Below, piece by piece: positions 33,661 through 44,151 of a stretch of DNA of 64,000 nt. Position 1 is the stretch's first letter; every line of letters starts with the position of its first letter. The notes beneath the pieces were generated by a model that searched no databases, was not told the origin of the DNA, and saw only the letters and a list, made by a program, of their open reading frames with translations. Position numbers and translations under genes: made by a program. The stretch covers positions 5,991,988-6,055,987 of the forward strand of contig CM032794.1 in the NCBI GenBank assembly GCA_019155185.1, written 5' to 3'. Source of the DNA: Beaufortia kweichowensis. Its lineage: Eukaryota; Chordata; Actinopteri; Cypriniformes; Gastromyzontidae.

Positions 33661-35019
33661 TTGTAATGAAAATCATATGTGTTTTGTTACTCATATATAT
33701 TCTTATTTAATGTTCATATGTTTAGTAATCCTAAAATGAGTTGTTCTATTGACATTACAAATAAAAGTAATTTATACAAATAAAAGTTTTGTTTACCAAA
33801 AAAATGCATGAACAGTTGAAAATCCAAATAAATTATGTGTTTATATTGTTTAAAAAAAGTTACAATAATGATTAGCCAACCACAAAATTTAAAAGCAAAA
33901 CTGAAATCATTAATCATTTTACAGTTATGTGCATGTTGAGTTTGTACCATAGCTATAGCAACAGTTATCTGATGGTAAGTTTTCTCCCTCAGGATCCTCA
34001 TCGGCTGGTAGACAAAAAAGTCTTATATTTTAAAATACAGAACAACTCCAAAGATCCTCCTAGAGATATGTTGTGCAATGCTTGGAATAAATAAATACAT
34101 AAAGTACTATTATTAATAGTGATAAACAAAGTGATCTTTATTTCTAAACGTAGATGCTTATTTTAGCACTTATATCATTCACCTGTGAAGACACCATTGA
34201 TTTGTTTGTACTGTACACAGTATGATTTTTCATATCCAATCATTAGGGCTGACTACTGTCCTCATTGCAGTTTTGCCTGTGATGAAATCGAATCCATTCA
34301 GACTGTTTGCAGACAGTGAAGTCAATATCTGGTTAACCTACATCAGTTTGCTATAGGAATGATGTAAGCATCAGAATGATGCCAAGAGTCTTCCTAATAC
34401 AACTGAAAATCAAACTGAGATTATATGTCAGTGTGGAAAAAGAGACGGAGAACTGGAATTCATGTCTATCATGACATCTCATCCCAGTGCTGAAATCATA
34501 CAGTGCACAGGAGATCATAAGTGACAATCATGCATATACTCTGTTCATTTATGGACACAGTCCATTTTGAATGACATTACATGCCTCTCATGCTCCTAAT
34601 AACAGATATTACAATACTTGACATTTAATCTGCTGTACAGACTGAAGTGCATTTAATTTTGTATGGTTTTCTGTTGTTTGAACAATAAAAGCCAAATAAT
34701 GGATTATGCCAAAAGGGATGAAAAGTGCTCCTATTGAATATTTAATGAAGAAAATTTTGTTGAGGAAAGTGCTAGTTTTAAGTCATAGATAAGGTTTATA
34801 CACTGCAAGTTACTTGAAATAAATTCTTCTGTCATAAGCATGAATGTGGTTGTAATATAAAGCTAAATAAAGCATTGTCTGAAGGTGACTTATAAAATCA
34901 TATGACACTTAATGCATTGTGTAGCAACCAATTTTTAAGAATGTTAAAAGAAAAAAAACAAATCCTCCATTTTTTGTTTTTAAAATGTCTTAATATCTAT
35001 ATTGCCTCAAATCCTTGTT
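33661..35019. other. Unassigned non-coding DNA
   Basis: AT-rich to about 34160, then a more complex, repeat-poor stretch (34215-34720) that could hold further regulatory sequence. No gene was recognised. Confidence 0.4.
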
Positions 35020-35175
35020 GGCTTTAGTCAACCTCCTGCTTGTCTGATCAATGGGAATTAGCAGTTTTAATTGATTTCTGTAGTAAAGAAGGCCATCTTC
35101 ATCTTTCTAAAGGGCCCATTGCTCTCCTCAATCAGCTTAAAGTAGAAAAGCTTTGTTGCTAGAGCTGGTAACTTG
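35020..35175. promoter_or_regulatory. Candidate conserved non-coding element
   Basis: Contains GAATTAGCAGTTTTAATTGA (35055-35074), a cluster of homeodomain cores, within complex sequence including AAGGGCCCATTGC. Inferred only. Confidence 0.35.
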
Positions 35176-35503
35176 GCTTAATCCTCATTAAAAGTATTAC
35201 AAATTTACAAATTATTTTATTACAAAAGTATTGCAAAAAAATCCATAGGCATTCATAATGTAAAATACATTATACATTTAATCTCATAATGAACATTAAA
35301 TGAGATATATTCTGTAGTATTGCTCTTTAGCACGGCAACTGCTTAGAGAAACACTTGCTAAATGGGTTTTTTTTTTCGCCATAACATCATTCTTTTTTTC
35401 TGTCTGTGCTTTGAAAATGTAAATATGAGGCTATAATGAAATTGCTTGGTAAAAAAGCTGAAGGAATAAATAAGAACGAGAAAAAAACATTAGTCATTAT
35501 AGT

Positions 35504-35530
35504 TATATTATTTATTTATTTATTTTATCA
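35504..35530. repeat. (TTTA)n short microsatellite
   Basis: About five TTTA-like units. Confidence 0.8.
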
Positions 35531-35790
35531 GGGCTTAGGAAGACGAATTTAAAAAACATTTAATTCGCTTTCAGTAATTGCATTACATTTCTGCAGGTTT
35601 ATAACTTCTCCGGCATAAACTGTTGATTAAAAGTATTAATCCAGCTTTACGAGTTTTGCCAAAATAATAAAATAGTTCCATTATTTTGCAATTCCAGAGG
35701 TATTTGCTCTCACCTGAAATGAGCAGGTTGTATTATTCATTGGACTAAGAGGAGTATTACTTTTAAGCTTTTTTCAAATTTAAAGAAGGC
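35531..35790. promoter_or_regulatory. Candidate conserved non-coding element
   Basis: A complex sequence rich in homeodomain-type words (TTTAATTCGC, GTAATTGCATTAC, TATTAATCC). No ORF or repeat. Inferred only. Confidence 0.35.
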
Positions 35791-36084
35791 TGAACAATCA
35801 TGGGATTTGTGTTGCGTTTGGTTATTTAGCAAACATTATCTGCTTAGCATTTAAAACGCGTTCATGTCAGCTTTGACAGTGTCACATTAGCATATAGTGT
35901 CTTGGCATTATAAAAGCATTACACTGAAAGAAAAGAAGAAGATACTATTTGGAAGTATAATATGAATCATTTGGCTGTGAACTCATATTTGAACAGCATA
36001 CCTAGCAGGCCTGATTGCATCTAAAGCATAAACATTCAGATGTAAACTGCCTTTAATACAAATGACTTCAGACATTGACTCACA

Positions 36085-36545
36085 ACTGGTCGAGTTCACA
36101 GACACTGAAAGCCGTGATTATATTTATCAGAATTCATTTTCTGTTGAGCTGTTGTCAGACCCTTGACTTCCTGCAAAACAAGCACTACATAATTATAACT
36201 TTTGATGGAAGGAACTTTCTTCTTTCTCTCCTATGAGGCTTAATTCAGCGTCGATAGTGAAAACAGGAAGATTGCTTTGAAAATAAAATGTGAAATGAGC
36301 TGTGAATTTGTCTTCGCCAGATAACAATAGAGGTAAAGCCCATCAACTGGTTCAGGACCACAAAGCATAATCAAATGTTGATTGATGCTCATTGAAGATC
36401 GGTCTCATCTTTTGTGAATTATTTGTTCCCTTTCCTTTTTTTTATTTTCCATTTCATATTGAATAATTGTCCAGTGGCAGTTTGAACAAAGCCAGTGTCT
36501 TTAAATGAGAAAATAAAACTTGGAATAGTTTGAGTACTGTCAAAA
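36085..36545. promoter_or_regulatory. Candidate conserved non-coding element
   Basis: A long complex, repeat-poor stretch with a SOX-type AACAATAG (36323-36330), CATAATTATAAC and GTTGATTGATGC words. Inferred from motif content. Confidence 0.35.
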
Positions 36546-36847
36546 GACAATAATGCAAATAGCATGAATCATCTATTGATGATAAGCATTTTAAATTTAT
36601 TTTAGACTATTTAGATTTTTATCATTTATGTCTCCTAGACAGTCTAACGCTAACCTAAGCAAATGTTTCATCCAATGCATATTTTGTATTTTTGAGGTGC
36701 TCTGGACAGATGCACATATACAGCAGGCAAAAAGAAGGAAATTACTCACCTATCCATGATTCTTATTTGTCAATGCAATGCCGTCACATCGGTTCAGTGA
36801 GTGCACTATAGATGATGCATATAATGGTTTTATTTCTCCCTCCTTAG

Positions 36848-37042
36848 CATCACAGATTGTAACTCTCACAGCACTGGGCCGTCTGGCATCCCTTGACAAC
36901 AGTGCCTCTTCTGCAGCCACTGATCTGGAAGCAACTCCAGCACTTCAAAGAACCTTGAGCTCCACTCACAGGAGAGATACTACAGCACAATGCGACAGGT
37001 CCATGGACTGAGCTGGACCTGTTATCGGGAAGAACTGCATAG
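36848..37042 (+). other. Candidate exon (unrecognised transcript)
   Basis: Preceded by a strong acceptor, a TTTTATTTCTCCCTCCTTAG-type tract ending at 36847. Possible donors follow, ACAG|GTCC near 36997 or CATAG|GTACAT after 37042. The GC content of 36850-37010 is far above its flanks. One frame is open from the acceptor to a stop at 37009-37011, reading SQIVTLTALGRLASLDN onward, rich in Ser/Thr/Ala. No domain was recognised. Its reading frame does not join in phase with the candidate exon at 28783. It could be a terminal coding exon, a lncRNA exon, or neither. Confidence 0.3.
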
Positions 37043-37341
37043 GTACATTTTCCTTTCTCTATAAAAGATCCAGAGGTGACTGGGGTGGATTTTCTGGTGA
37101 CTGGTCAACATTGTTTGATCAAGGGCATGTTTTTAGGGGTTGGTAAGAGCAGCAGGGTGTGAAGGGTAGATATGTGGACAGTGCAGTGTTTTGACATAGT
37201 GAGGTGTTGGATTCAAGTTTGTCCTGATTCAGTCATGATCGATCATATGCATTAATTTTTTGGCATAAAATGTATACAAAAAATAAATTTGCAAAAAATA
37301 TACAAATAAGGCAAAATTTGAAAATAAATCATATTTTTATG

Positions 37342-37482
37342 CTGCGTTACATTAACATTTATGCATTTGGCAGACACTTTTATCCAAAGCAAATTATAGT
37401 ACATTATACATTTTTTGAGTATGTCCAATCCCTGGGATTAAACCCATGACCTTGGCATTGCTAACTGAGCTACAGGAAAGCA
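37342..37482 (-). repeat. tRNA-derived SINE, antisense
   Basis: On the minus strand: an A-box region TAGCTCAGTTAGC (complement of 37460-37472), a B-box GGGTTTAATCCC (complement of 37434-37445), and the tail GGATAAAAGTGTCTGCCAAA (complement of 37366-37385). This is the architecture of the abundant fish SINE whose tail fragment is at 17240 and whose head fragment is at 40009. Diverged, no coding capacity. Confidence 0.75.
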
Positions 37483-37615
37483 TTGTTATAAAATAAATAG
37501 ATGAATGAATGAATAATAAAAAATATTTTGAAGAATATGGTTACAAGAGTGGAAGGGGGTAAGTTGTCACAGAAAATATAAGACACCTGAGACAGCCAAC
37601 TTTCAATATGACTAA

Positions 37616-37866
37616 AGGAAGAGAGAGCAGACTCGAAAAGATGGTTGTCATGAAGTTAAAAAGTATGTGTTTGACAGTTTCTCTGTGCCCTGGCTGGACT
37701 CGGTTAACTCAGTGATCTGGGTAAGTCTATTTGTTTCAACACTGAAATTAACCGAAGGCTCTTGGCACATTTGTGTTTCTCCTTCTGCCAGGAAAAAAAC
37801 ACTTTCAGCCCCTGCGGCGCTGGCAACACCAGCTCCTCACAATCTGCCTGGATGGAAAACATATAA
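37616..37866 (+). other. Candidate spliced mini-ORF with a 71-nt intron
   Basis: An open frame from 37616 reaches a near-perfect donor, CTGG|GTAAGT, at 37721. Seventy-one nt later an acceptor follows a TTGTGTTTCTCCTTCTGCCAG tract (AG at 37790-37791), with a branch-like ATTAAC between. The donor is in phase 0. After joining, the frame continues for 24 codons to a TAA at 37864-37866. The peptide upstream is lysine/arginine-rich and then reads FSVPWLDSVNSVIW. No family was recognised. Short introns exist in fish, but this may be coincidence. Confidence 0.25.
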
Positions 37867-38389
37867 ACTTCACAGAACTCATGAATGTTGTTCTCAGAAT
37901 TCACAAAAACTATGCATACCTGGTGATGTTGTTGTTCATGCTTGGATTGGGCCGAACATCTGCATTGCCTGAGGAAGGTGCACGGTTTTGATGAATAGTA
38001 GTATTTGATAAGCATTGAACGTCTGTTGCCAAAAGCACAAAACAACAAACACATTTATGTTAACATATGCACTTGAAACATTACATTATTCTTAATATAT
38101 AGTATTTTTTGTAGATTTTTCACATAAAATATTCTAGAACCAAAGCTGCTGGATAAGTTTCTCAACCTGGATGATGTGACAGCAGCAGTAGTCGTACCAT
38201 TGACATACATATGACATGAGACGTGCGCTTCTTTGCTGTCAATCTCTAATGTTAGAGCTGTCAATATCTCTCAGGTTATAAAGTGGCAGAATATAGGAGT
38301 ATTGAGCGATGTATATGGAGCCTAAAGTAGTAATTCATATACAGTTTTCATGTACAGTGTTTTTCTATCATGCTTAATAACTCTTTATG

Positions 38390-38590
38390 GTAAATGGTGA
38401 TAATTTCCCTTTAATTATGGTTGATTACTGTCATTAGATCTCAGCTTACCGTTTCACACACACCACTGGTGGCATAGATTAATTACACTAACAGGATGTC
38501 GGTTTCTTAAAGCTAATTGGCTGTGTTTCTATAGATGTATCAGAAAAACATAACCTCATAATCAGCCACAGTGTCTCAGTAGTTTTTTCA
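38390..38590. promoter_or_regulatory. Candidate conserved non-coding element, homeodomain-dense
   Basis: An unusually high density of homeodomain cores: CTTTAATTATGGTTGATTAC, GTCATTAGATC, GATTAATTACAC and GCTAATTGGC within 130 bp. No repeat or ORF. Of the short candidate elements this one has the clearest motif clustering. Confidence 0.4.
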
Positions 38591-39625
38591 GCTGTATATT
38601 TTATATGCCTAAATCTCTTCTCTTTTAAGATGAAATGAAAGGCTGAAAGTTCACCAACAAGTCACTGTTTTAAGTCCACTTTAATCAGATGATTAAACTT
38701 TGAGGGTGGATTCTGTGTCTGATGCCTTGTTTTAATTTAATGAATTCTCCTCAAGCTGAACGATCTCATAAAATTTATAAGCGCTGTAAAGGAGTTTCAT
38801 GTTCTTACTTCTTGTGAGACTGAAATAGACTGGTCTGTACAAGGGCTTAGATTTAGTGTGATTCACAATTTAGTATAAACCCCAAATGTACATGAAGAAT
38901 TTCAGTCTAGTTTTTTCTTATTTATGTGGGTCATTTTATAAATAATACATATTAGTTATGGATCAGTTCAAGGATCAATAATTGAAATAAATTGCAACTA
39001 AAATCCTCCCACATTAATCCCACATCCTTTCCTAATTTGCCATAAAAAGAAATTTGTGTCATATCTTATTTTGCTTTTTTCATTTACAAGAGTTGAATAA
39101 GGCAGATTTTGGGTTCACTGACACATAAAATTTCACCTTTTTCTCAGCATCTTTCCTTTCTGCATTTTTGCTGAAGGCTACACGCAAAGCAGTTCAAGGC
39201 TCACTGTTCAAATATTTTCTTTCAAGAACTGCGAGACAGTGAAAGAACATTGCATATTATCATGCATCTTAACGTTTTATGTATGAAGACTGCAGGAATT
39301 GATTTTGATTAGCTTGTAGCCTTGCTCATCAAATTTACACTATGAAGCTTGTGAAAGCTTATGAAACAGTTTGCAAATACCTAGGTAAAAATATAACATT
39401 AAATAATTGTGAAAAATTGCTATAGTGACAAAGCCACAGTGGAAAATCCAACCATCTCTGTCGGTTGAAGAATATTCTCGATTTATTTACGGAGTGAGCT
39501 GAGATCAGTGCTTCCGGTTCTCCTGTAACATCTCAAGATGTATTTGGAGGTGGCCTTTCAAGTCAATTTCTGGTGCACACAGCATCATTATCAGTCTTGT
39601 TTGTCTCTCTCTTCCTCTGCTGTAG
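38591..39625. other. Unassigned non-coding DNA
   Basis: AT-rich with nothing recognisable until a pyrimidine tract near 39600. Confidence 0.4.
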
Positions 39626-39651
39626 GCTTTCTTCTGGCCCGCATTCAATCG
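39626..39651 (+). other. Candidate 26-nt micro-exon
   Basis: A strong acceptor, CTCTCTCTTCCTCTGCTGTAG (ending 39625), is followed after 26 nt by a strong donor, CG|GTGAGAG (GT at 39652). The short segment is GC-elevated. No protein could be inferred from eight codons. It may be an alternative or lncRNA exon, or a chance pairing of splice-like words. Confidence 0.25.
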
Positions 39652-39801
39652 GTGAGAGTTTAGAACAGGTCGGCCTGCCCGCCTCCTACACTTACGCCAT
39701 CTATCTTTAGAGTTGATGCAAGCTCAGCACTCTTTCTGTGAGCACCTTTTAAAACATCAAACGTAAGCCTTCTGGGATCCTTTCAACTCAGGGAAAACAA
39801 A

Positions 39802-39912
39802 ATGAATGAAACGGAGGAGGAGGCGGAAGAAGAAGAAGGAGATCAGGAAGGATGGGAAATTTTTAGCAAGTATGCATATTGTTTTGATCTAATATTGTTT
39901 CTGTATATGTGA
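39802..39912 (+). other. Acidic 36-codon mini-ORF
   Basis: An ATG-started frame reads MNETEEEAEEEEGDQEG, then a hydrophobic end, and stops at 39910-39912. It arises from a GGAGGAGGCGGAAGAAGAAG-type purine stretch. A donor-like GCAA|GTATGC occurs within it. Probably not a gene; recorded because it lies just downstream of the candidate micro-exon. Confidence 0.15.
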
Positions 39913-40008
39913 AAGTTTCACGGTATCATAATTATTTTAGTACATTTTAATACGGTATATTTATTTAGTAGTATATTTAGTCATTTTTACACTAAACAGT
40001 ATATGTCT

Positions 40009-40085
40009 AAAGGCTCCTCTAACATTGCCAAGGTCATGGGTTTAATTCCCAGGGAACACACACAAGCTGATGACATGTACTACTG
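40009..40085 (+). repeat. SINE head fragment
   Basis: CAAGGTCATGGGTTTAATTC (40029-40048) followed by CCAGGGAACACACAC carries the pol III B box and downstream part of the same SINE family as 37342-37482, in the opposite orientation. The tail is not recognisable. Confidence 0.55.
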
Positions 40086-40137
40086 AATGCATACAAACAA
40101 GATGTATATTTTAGTAATATTTTTTAGTCTTTGCCAA

Positions 40138-40380
40138 GCCATGCAGTTTATATAGCACTTTATGTGTGTACTTTTACTCAAGACGCTTAGGGTGCTGTGA
40201 GGTCTCCTTCTGCCATCACCAGTGAAACGAAACAGCGGCACCCATAGTGCACCACAACGCCCACTACACACCACCTATCAGTGGAGATCAGAATGCATGT
40301 AACCCATCCATATATATGGGTCATGCTGGATAGTCTGATGTAGAAAAATTGGCCAGTATGCTGGAGTTACACCACAACTT
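40138..40380 (+). repeat. Diverged interspersed fish repeat
   Basis: The order of words TATATAGCACTTTATGTGTG, CAAGACGCTTAGGGTGCTGT, CACCCATAGTGCACC, CACTACACACCACCTATCAG and GGAGTTACACCACAAC resembles a repeat I recall as widespread in fish genomes. That repeat has a 'TATAGCGCTTT..AAAGCGCTT', 'CCATAGTGCGCC', 'ACACACCAGCTAT', 'GGGGTTACACCCC' layout. The family name is uncertain and the copy is heavily diverged. Confidence 0.5.
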
Positions 40381-40589
40381 TTAAGTCTTTTCTAGAAGAT
40401 TGTGACTTTTTGTGACTTTTTTGTTTTTGTGACTGAAGTTTAATTTCTCATCTGTGTATACCAACCAACACCTCTTTCAGTTTTAACCTAAAAATAAAAT
40501 CATTTTTATAATATAAAATATTCATATATTAATATAATATATACATTTTAATATAATTTTTTTACGTTTTGTTTTATAAAAAGTTAAAA

Positions 40590-40863
40590 ATAAAGATTCT
40601 TTCATCATTTACTCACATTATGTCACTCCAAACACATATGACTTTCTTTCTTCTGCAGAACAAAAAAGAAGATATTTAAAAGAATGTTGGTAACCATACA
40701 GTCCAACACTGGTCCTCATTGACTTCCATTGCCTGGATGCAAAACCACTGAGAAATTTCTCAAAATATCTTCTTTTGTGTTCTGCAGAGTCATATACAGG
40801 TTTTGAACATGAGAGTGAATAAATTATGACAGAATTTTTATTTGTGAGTAAACTATCCCTTTT
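40590..40863. mobile_element. Foldback (palindromic) non-autonomous element
   Basis: The left half (ATTCTTTCATCATTTACTCA, then TTCTGCAGAACAAAAAAGAAG) is the approximate reverse complement of the right half (TCTTCTTTTGTGTTCTGCAG, then GTGAATAAATTATGACAGAA and AAACTATCCCTTT). It belongs to the abundant fish foldback family with ends like AAAGGGATAGTTCACCC. No ORF. Other copies are at 24091, 55550 and 57440. Confidence 0.75.
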
Positions 40864-41039
40864 GATTTCCCCAGGTGGTCACCCATTCAAATCCTGCAAA
40901 TACTGATCGTAAATGGTAAACGTGTCATGAAATTTAAGTCGTAACATCACACTGTTCTAGAAAAACACTAGTCAGACCTTGGATCCCCAATAATAATTTT
41001 GGTTATCACTCAATGATCATTTTCTGCACTGCAAATTCT

Positions 41040-41290
41040 CCTCCTTCATACTGACCCAAAGATAGAGACCGCAGCATGTGTCTTTATTTGTGCCATCTGA
41101 TACTGAATATAATAACAGGCTCCTTGCTAGGTCCCTTAAGGTCTGATATCTCCCGAGAGGGCCTGAATCACACAACATAATTATCATTAGTCAGCTTCTC
41201 CACTTTCTGAAGAACTCTAATATGGAGAACGTTGGGGATCATGAACCCAGAAAAGCAGTTTAAATGTCAATGTACCTGGTTGTAGTCAAT
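41040..41290. promoter_or_regulatory. Candidate conserved non-coding element
   Basis: A complex, GC-elevated stretch (CTGATATCTCCCGAGAGGGCC) that contains the first copy of a 36-nt sequence repeated at 44528-44563. Inferred only. Confidence 0.35.
41186..41221 (+). repeat. 36-nt dispersed repeat, copy 1
   Basis: Starts ATTAGTCAGCTTCTCCACTT and ends GAAGAACTCTAAT. It is identical to 44528-44563 except for one base (T against C). The sequence next to each copy is not similar. Confidence 0.85.
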
Positions 41291-41546
41291 TAGAAGAAGA
41301 AGAGGGAGGGAGGGAGGTAATAAATGAATGGGATCCAAAAGGTTAGGTGTAAAATCTGGGGATAATTACAGGGGCGGACCGGTGCGGAGGTAGTGTAATG
41401 AGATGCAGGGTGGTCTCAGAGATAAGATGATGAAGGTGTTAAGGGAGGTCATTGTGGGTGGGAAGCTGGTAATGGGGATTTATGAGAGAGTTCCAATAAT
41501 ACTTTATTGAGATCAAACTTGCTTTACAGATTTTACAGTGTTATTA

Positions 41547-42854
41547 CACTCTAAACCCAGATTTTGTATTAATGAAACATTTTAAGTGGTCATTACTCAT
41601 TCTTTGTCATTTTTAAAAAAAACGTCACTACTAAATCTAATTAGTTGTTTGCACTATTCAGGTGAAATAATAAGTGCAATGATAATAAAAATAATTACCC
41701 TAAAACAGTTGTTAGTTAAACATTAATAAGTTAATCGTTAATAAGTTAATGTAGTGTTAATGTGACGATCGATGCTAGTTTTTTTTCTTTTCTGTCGGTT
41801 CACAGTTTAACATTTAAATGAGCTATTTCTGTCAGGTCAAATTTTACAAGGTCAGCCAGTGTGTTTCTACATGTTCACAGTTTACCTACAACGTTTGTAT
41901 TTCGTTGGCATAAGGTTTTTTTCATATAACAGCGTGTGTATGCATATACATATACTTGTCACTAACGCTAGCATATGTGTCCTGTATTAAGATAACCGTT
42001 CAAAAATATTTCATAAAGTTTCTTTTGAAACTTAATATTTTTTTGTTTGTTTGTTTATAGTAGTAACTTAAACTGTTTAAAAGATGTAGTCATTAGCAGA
42101 TGTTCAGTAACAGTGGATTTGTATCTGCAAGTGATTTGCTAATCTAAAAGTTTTCTTCTGCTCTGTTTTCACAGGTGCTTTTGAAGATGCAGTGGAAGTG
42201 TTCTGTACGTTAAAACTGCATATTGTTAAAAAAAAAAAAAAAACTGCATATTGTTGCTCTATTGATACAAGTTAACAGTTGTCAACTCAAAAGTTGTCAA
42301 CAGTTTGTGCAGGAATGTGTGCATGTGTTGTCTTTTCACTTTATTTTCATCCAGTTTAATGCTTGTCTGCATATTGTTGAATAATGTATGTTCCTCTAAA
42401 CAATTTACAATTGTTAACATGCAAAAAGTTTGGCAAGTTTAAGAGGTTGAGTACATTGCAGTGTTACCTGTTTTTTGTCAACAATAATAATAAAAAATAA
42501 AAAAATTGAAATGTTGTTTAATTTCTTTGAGATTTTATTTATTAATTCAGTCCAAGTAGTATAATTTAAATTATAAGACATTACTTAAATATAACATTTA
42601 TTTCTACTTAAAAATATTTGTTTAACTTAATAGTTATTTTATAAAACGTATGCTCAAAAACATTAATAATGTGAACTAATGAATTTCAGTAAAGACTACT
42701 AATGTAAACTTGATTTGTCTACTGCACCGCTTAAAATTCTATGTTCATACAACTTAACCTGTTTAGTTTCATCCTGTGTAAAAACTAAAATTGTTTAGTG
42801 CAACGGGTTTCCATGCAATTTTCTAGTAATGTCAACTAATCCGGGTTAAGAGTG
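41547..42854. mobile_element. 1.3-kb non-autonomous TIR element
   Basis: The left end is CACTCTAAACCCAGATT and the reverse complement of the right end is CACTCTTAACCCGGATT, with two mismatches in 17. Both ends are flanked by TA (41545-41546 and 42855-42856). The 1308-bp interior is AT-rich with no meaningful ORF, so it is non-autonomous. The TA target and the terminal word CACTCT are shared with the small element at 49199-49445, suggesting related Tc1/mariner-type mobilisation. It contains a poly(A) tract with duplicated flanks at 42212-42255. Confidence 0.7.
42212..42255 (+). repeat. Poly(A) flanked by a 16-nt direct repeat
   Basis: AAAACTGCATATTGTT occurs at 42212-42227 and again at 42240-42255, separated by 12 A. 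The first copy is preceded by TT, giving a TTAAAA target like that of L1-type endonuclease. It could be a tail-only retroposition or a simple 28-bp tandem duplication. Confidence 0.8.
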
Positions 42855-42856
42855 TA

Positions 42857-43987
42857 GTAGTACGAGTTTATAGTTAAAAGCAGCTTTAACACAAAGAGCA
42901 GAAGTTAGTAGATAAATGATACTTGTTGTATCACTGGGTTGTATTAAGTTTTTGTCATCCATCTTTTCACCACATGTTATGACTCACCTTTTTAAGCAAT
43001 GTTTGTATATTATGTCCATTTCTTTTCAAATAAGAAAAAAAAAAAAGAAAAGCTGCATTTTAAGAACATACTATAAACTTTTATTCAGTCGTAAAGTATT
43101 GAATCATATGATGATAAACATTATTTTATATACATTATTGTAAAATATTATACAATAAAACATATTTATATACATATAAAATAAAAATAAACATTACTGC
43201 GTTTAAAAAAAAAACATAATAAAATATAATATTAATATAGAAAAATACCAATACTAGCAAATACAAATTAGTATACAACAGTTCTTTTCCCAAAAAATCA
43301 TTTGTACAACATAGCAGTCAATCAGATTTGGATTCTAGCAGAATCCTACAAGAAGCATCTAAAACATTTAGGCTTCAAATCTACAACCAGAGGGGGAAAA
43401 CAGAAAGTCGAAAAAGGAACAAGATATTAAGTGATTTTTTTGCTTTTGTGTTGGAATAGTTCATGTGCTTTGAACATCAGAGGCAATTACTCCATGTCCT
43501 GCAGAGTTTTTTAAGGGGTTCGCAAAAGTGACCAAACTCAAGTACGTGATCAACATTCCTTAAAGCCAATTTAATGGCTCAGAGCAAGCACCGTCTGACA
43601 CCACGGTGAAGAAGCCGCCTGCCGCCCCAGGCCCTAAAAGAGCTGTGTGCTTCTGAATGTGTTTACTTTATTACCACTACAGCAACATGCTGAACCCGTG
43701 CTAGATGACATCTGTGTTCTGATGTTCTCTTGAGGGCTGCAAATCCTTGATCTTTAAAAAAAAAAAAGAGTTTGATGTATTATAAAAACTTATTGAAACT
43801 TTCAGAACTCAATAATTCCTCTTTACCCCAACATGACCCTTGAAATGAAACTATAAATGTAGGTTGTTTGAAACTTCCACAGGGTTCTGATGTTAGTTAG
43901 ATGAAGAAAATTACCTTATTTACATAATAATAATAATATTTGTTTAAAAATATTTTTCATTTTAACTAAAAGTAAACCATTATATAC
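42857..43987. other. Unassigned non-coding DNA
   Basis: AT-rich, with A runs at 43037-43048 and 43758-43769. A more complex patch at 43560-43720 (GACACCACGGTGAAGAAGCC, CCGCCCCAGGCCC) has no recognisable ORF. Confidence 0.4.
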
Positions 43988-44151
43988 CAAATTAATGGGA
44001 TAGCAAGCATCAACATTTTATTTCACCTATAAATATCACAATGATTTCAACACACATTTTTACAGAATGTTCTTTACATTATGTAGTATGATTTTATAGA
44101 GTGATGATTTTATATAACAGTAAATCACAAAAATAAATAAACAGTGTCACA
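43988..44151 (+). mobile_element. Degenerate TA-flanked TIR element, copy 3
   Basis: Aligns with the interior and 3' end of 24834-25081: CAAATTAATGGGATAGCAAG, TTTCACCTATAAATATCACA, GAATGTTCTTTACATTATGT and the terminal GTGTCACA followed by TA. The 5' TIR is not recognisable. Confidence 0.65.

Noticed and set aside
38120..38250. CCTGGATGATGTGACAGCAG as part of the repeat at 40138
   Set aside because: Only a short word match; the neighbouring words of that repeat are absent.
43385..43400. CCAGAGGGGGAA as a CTCF site
   Set aside because: Needs a one-base gap to fit the core, so too weak.
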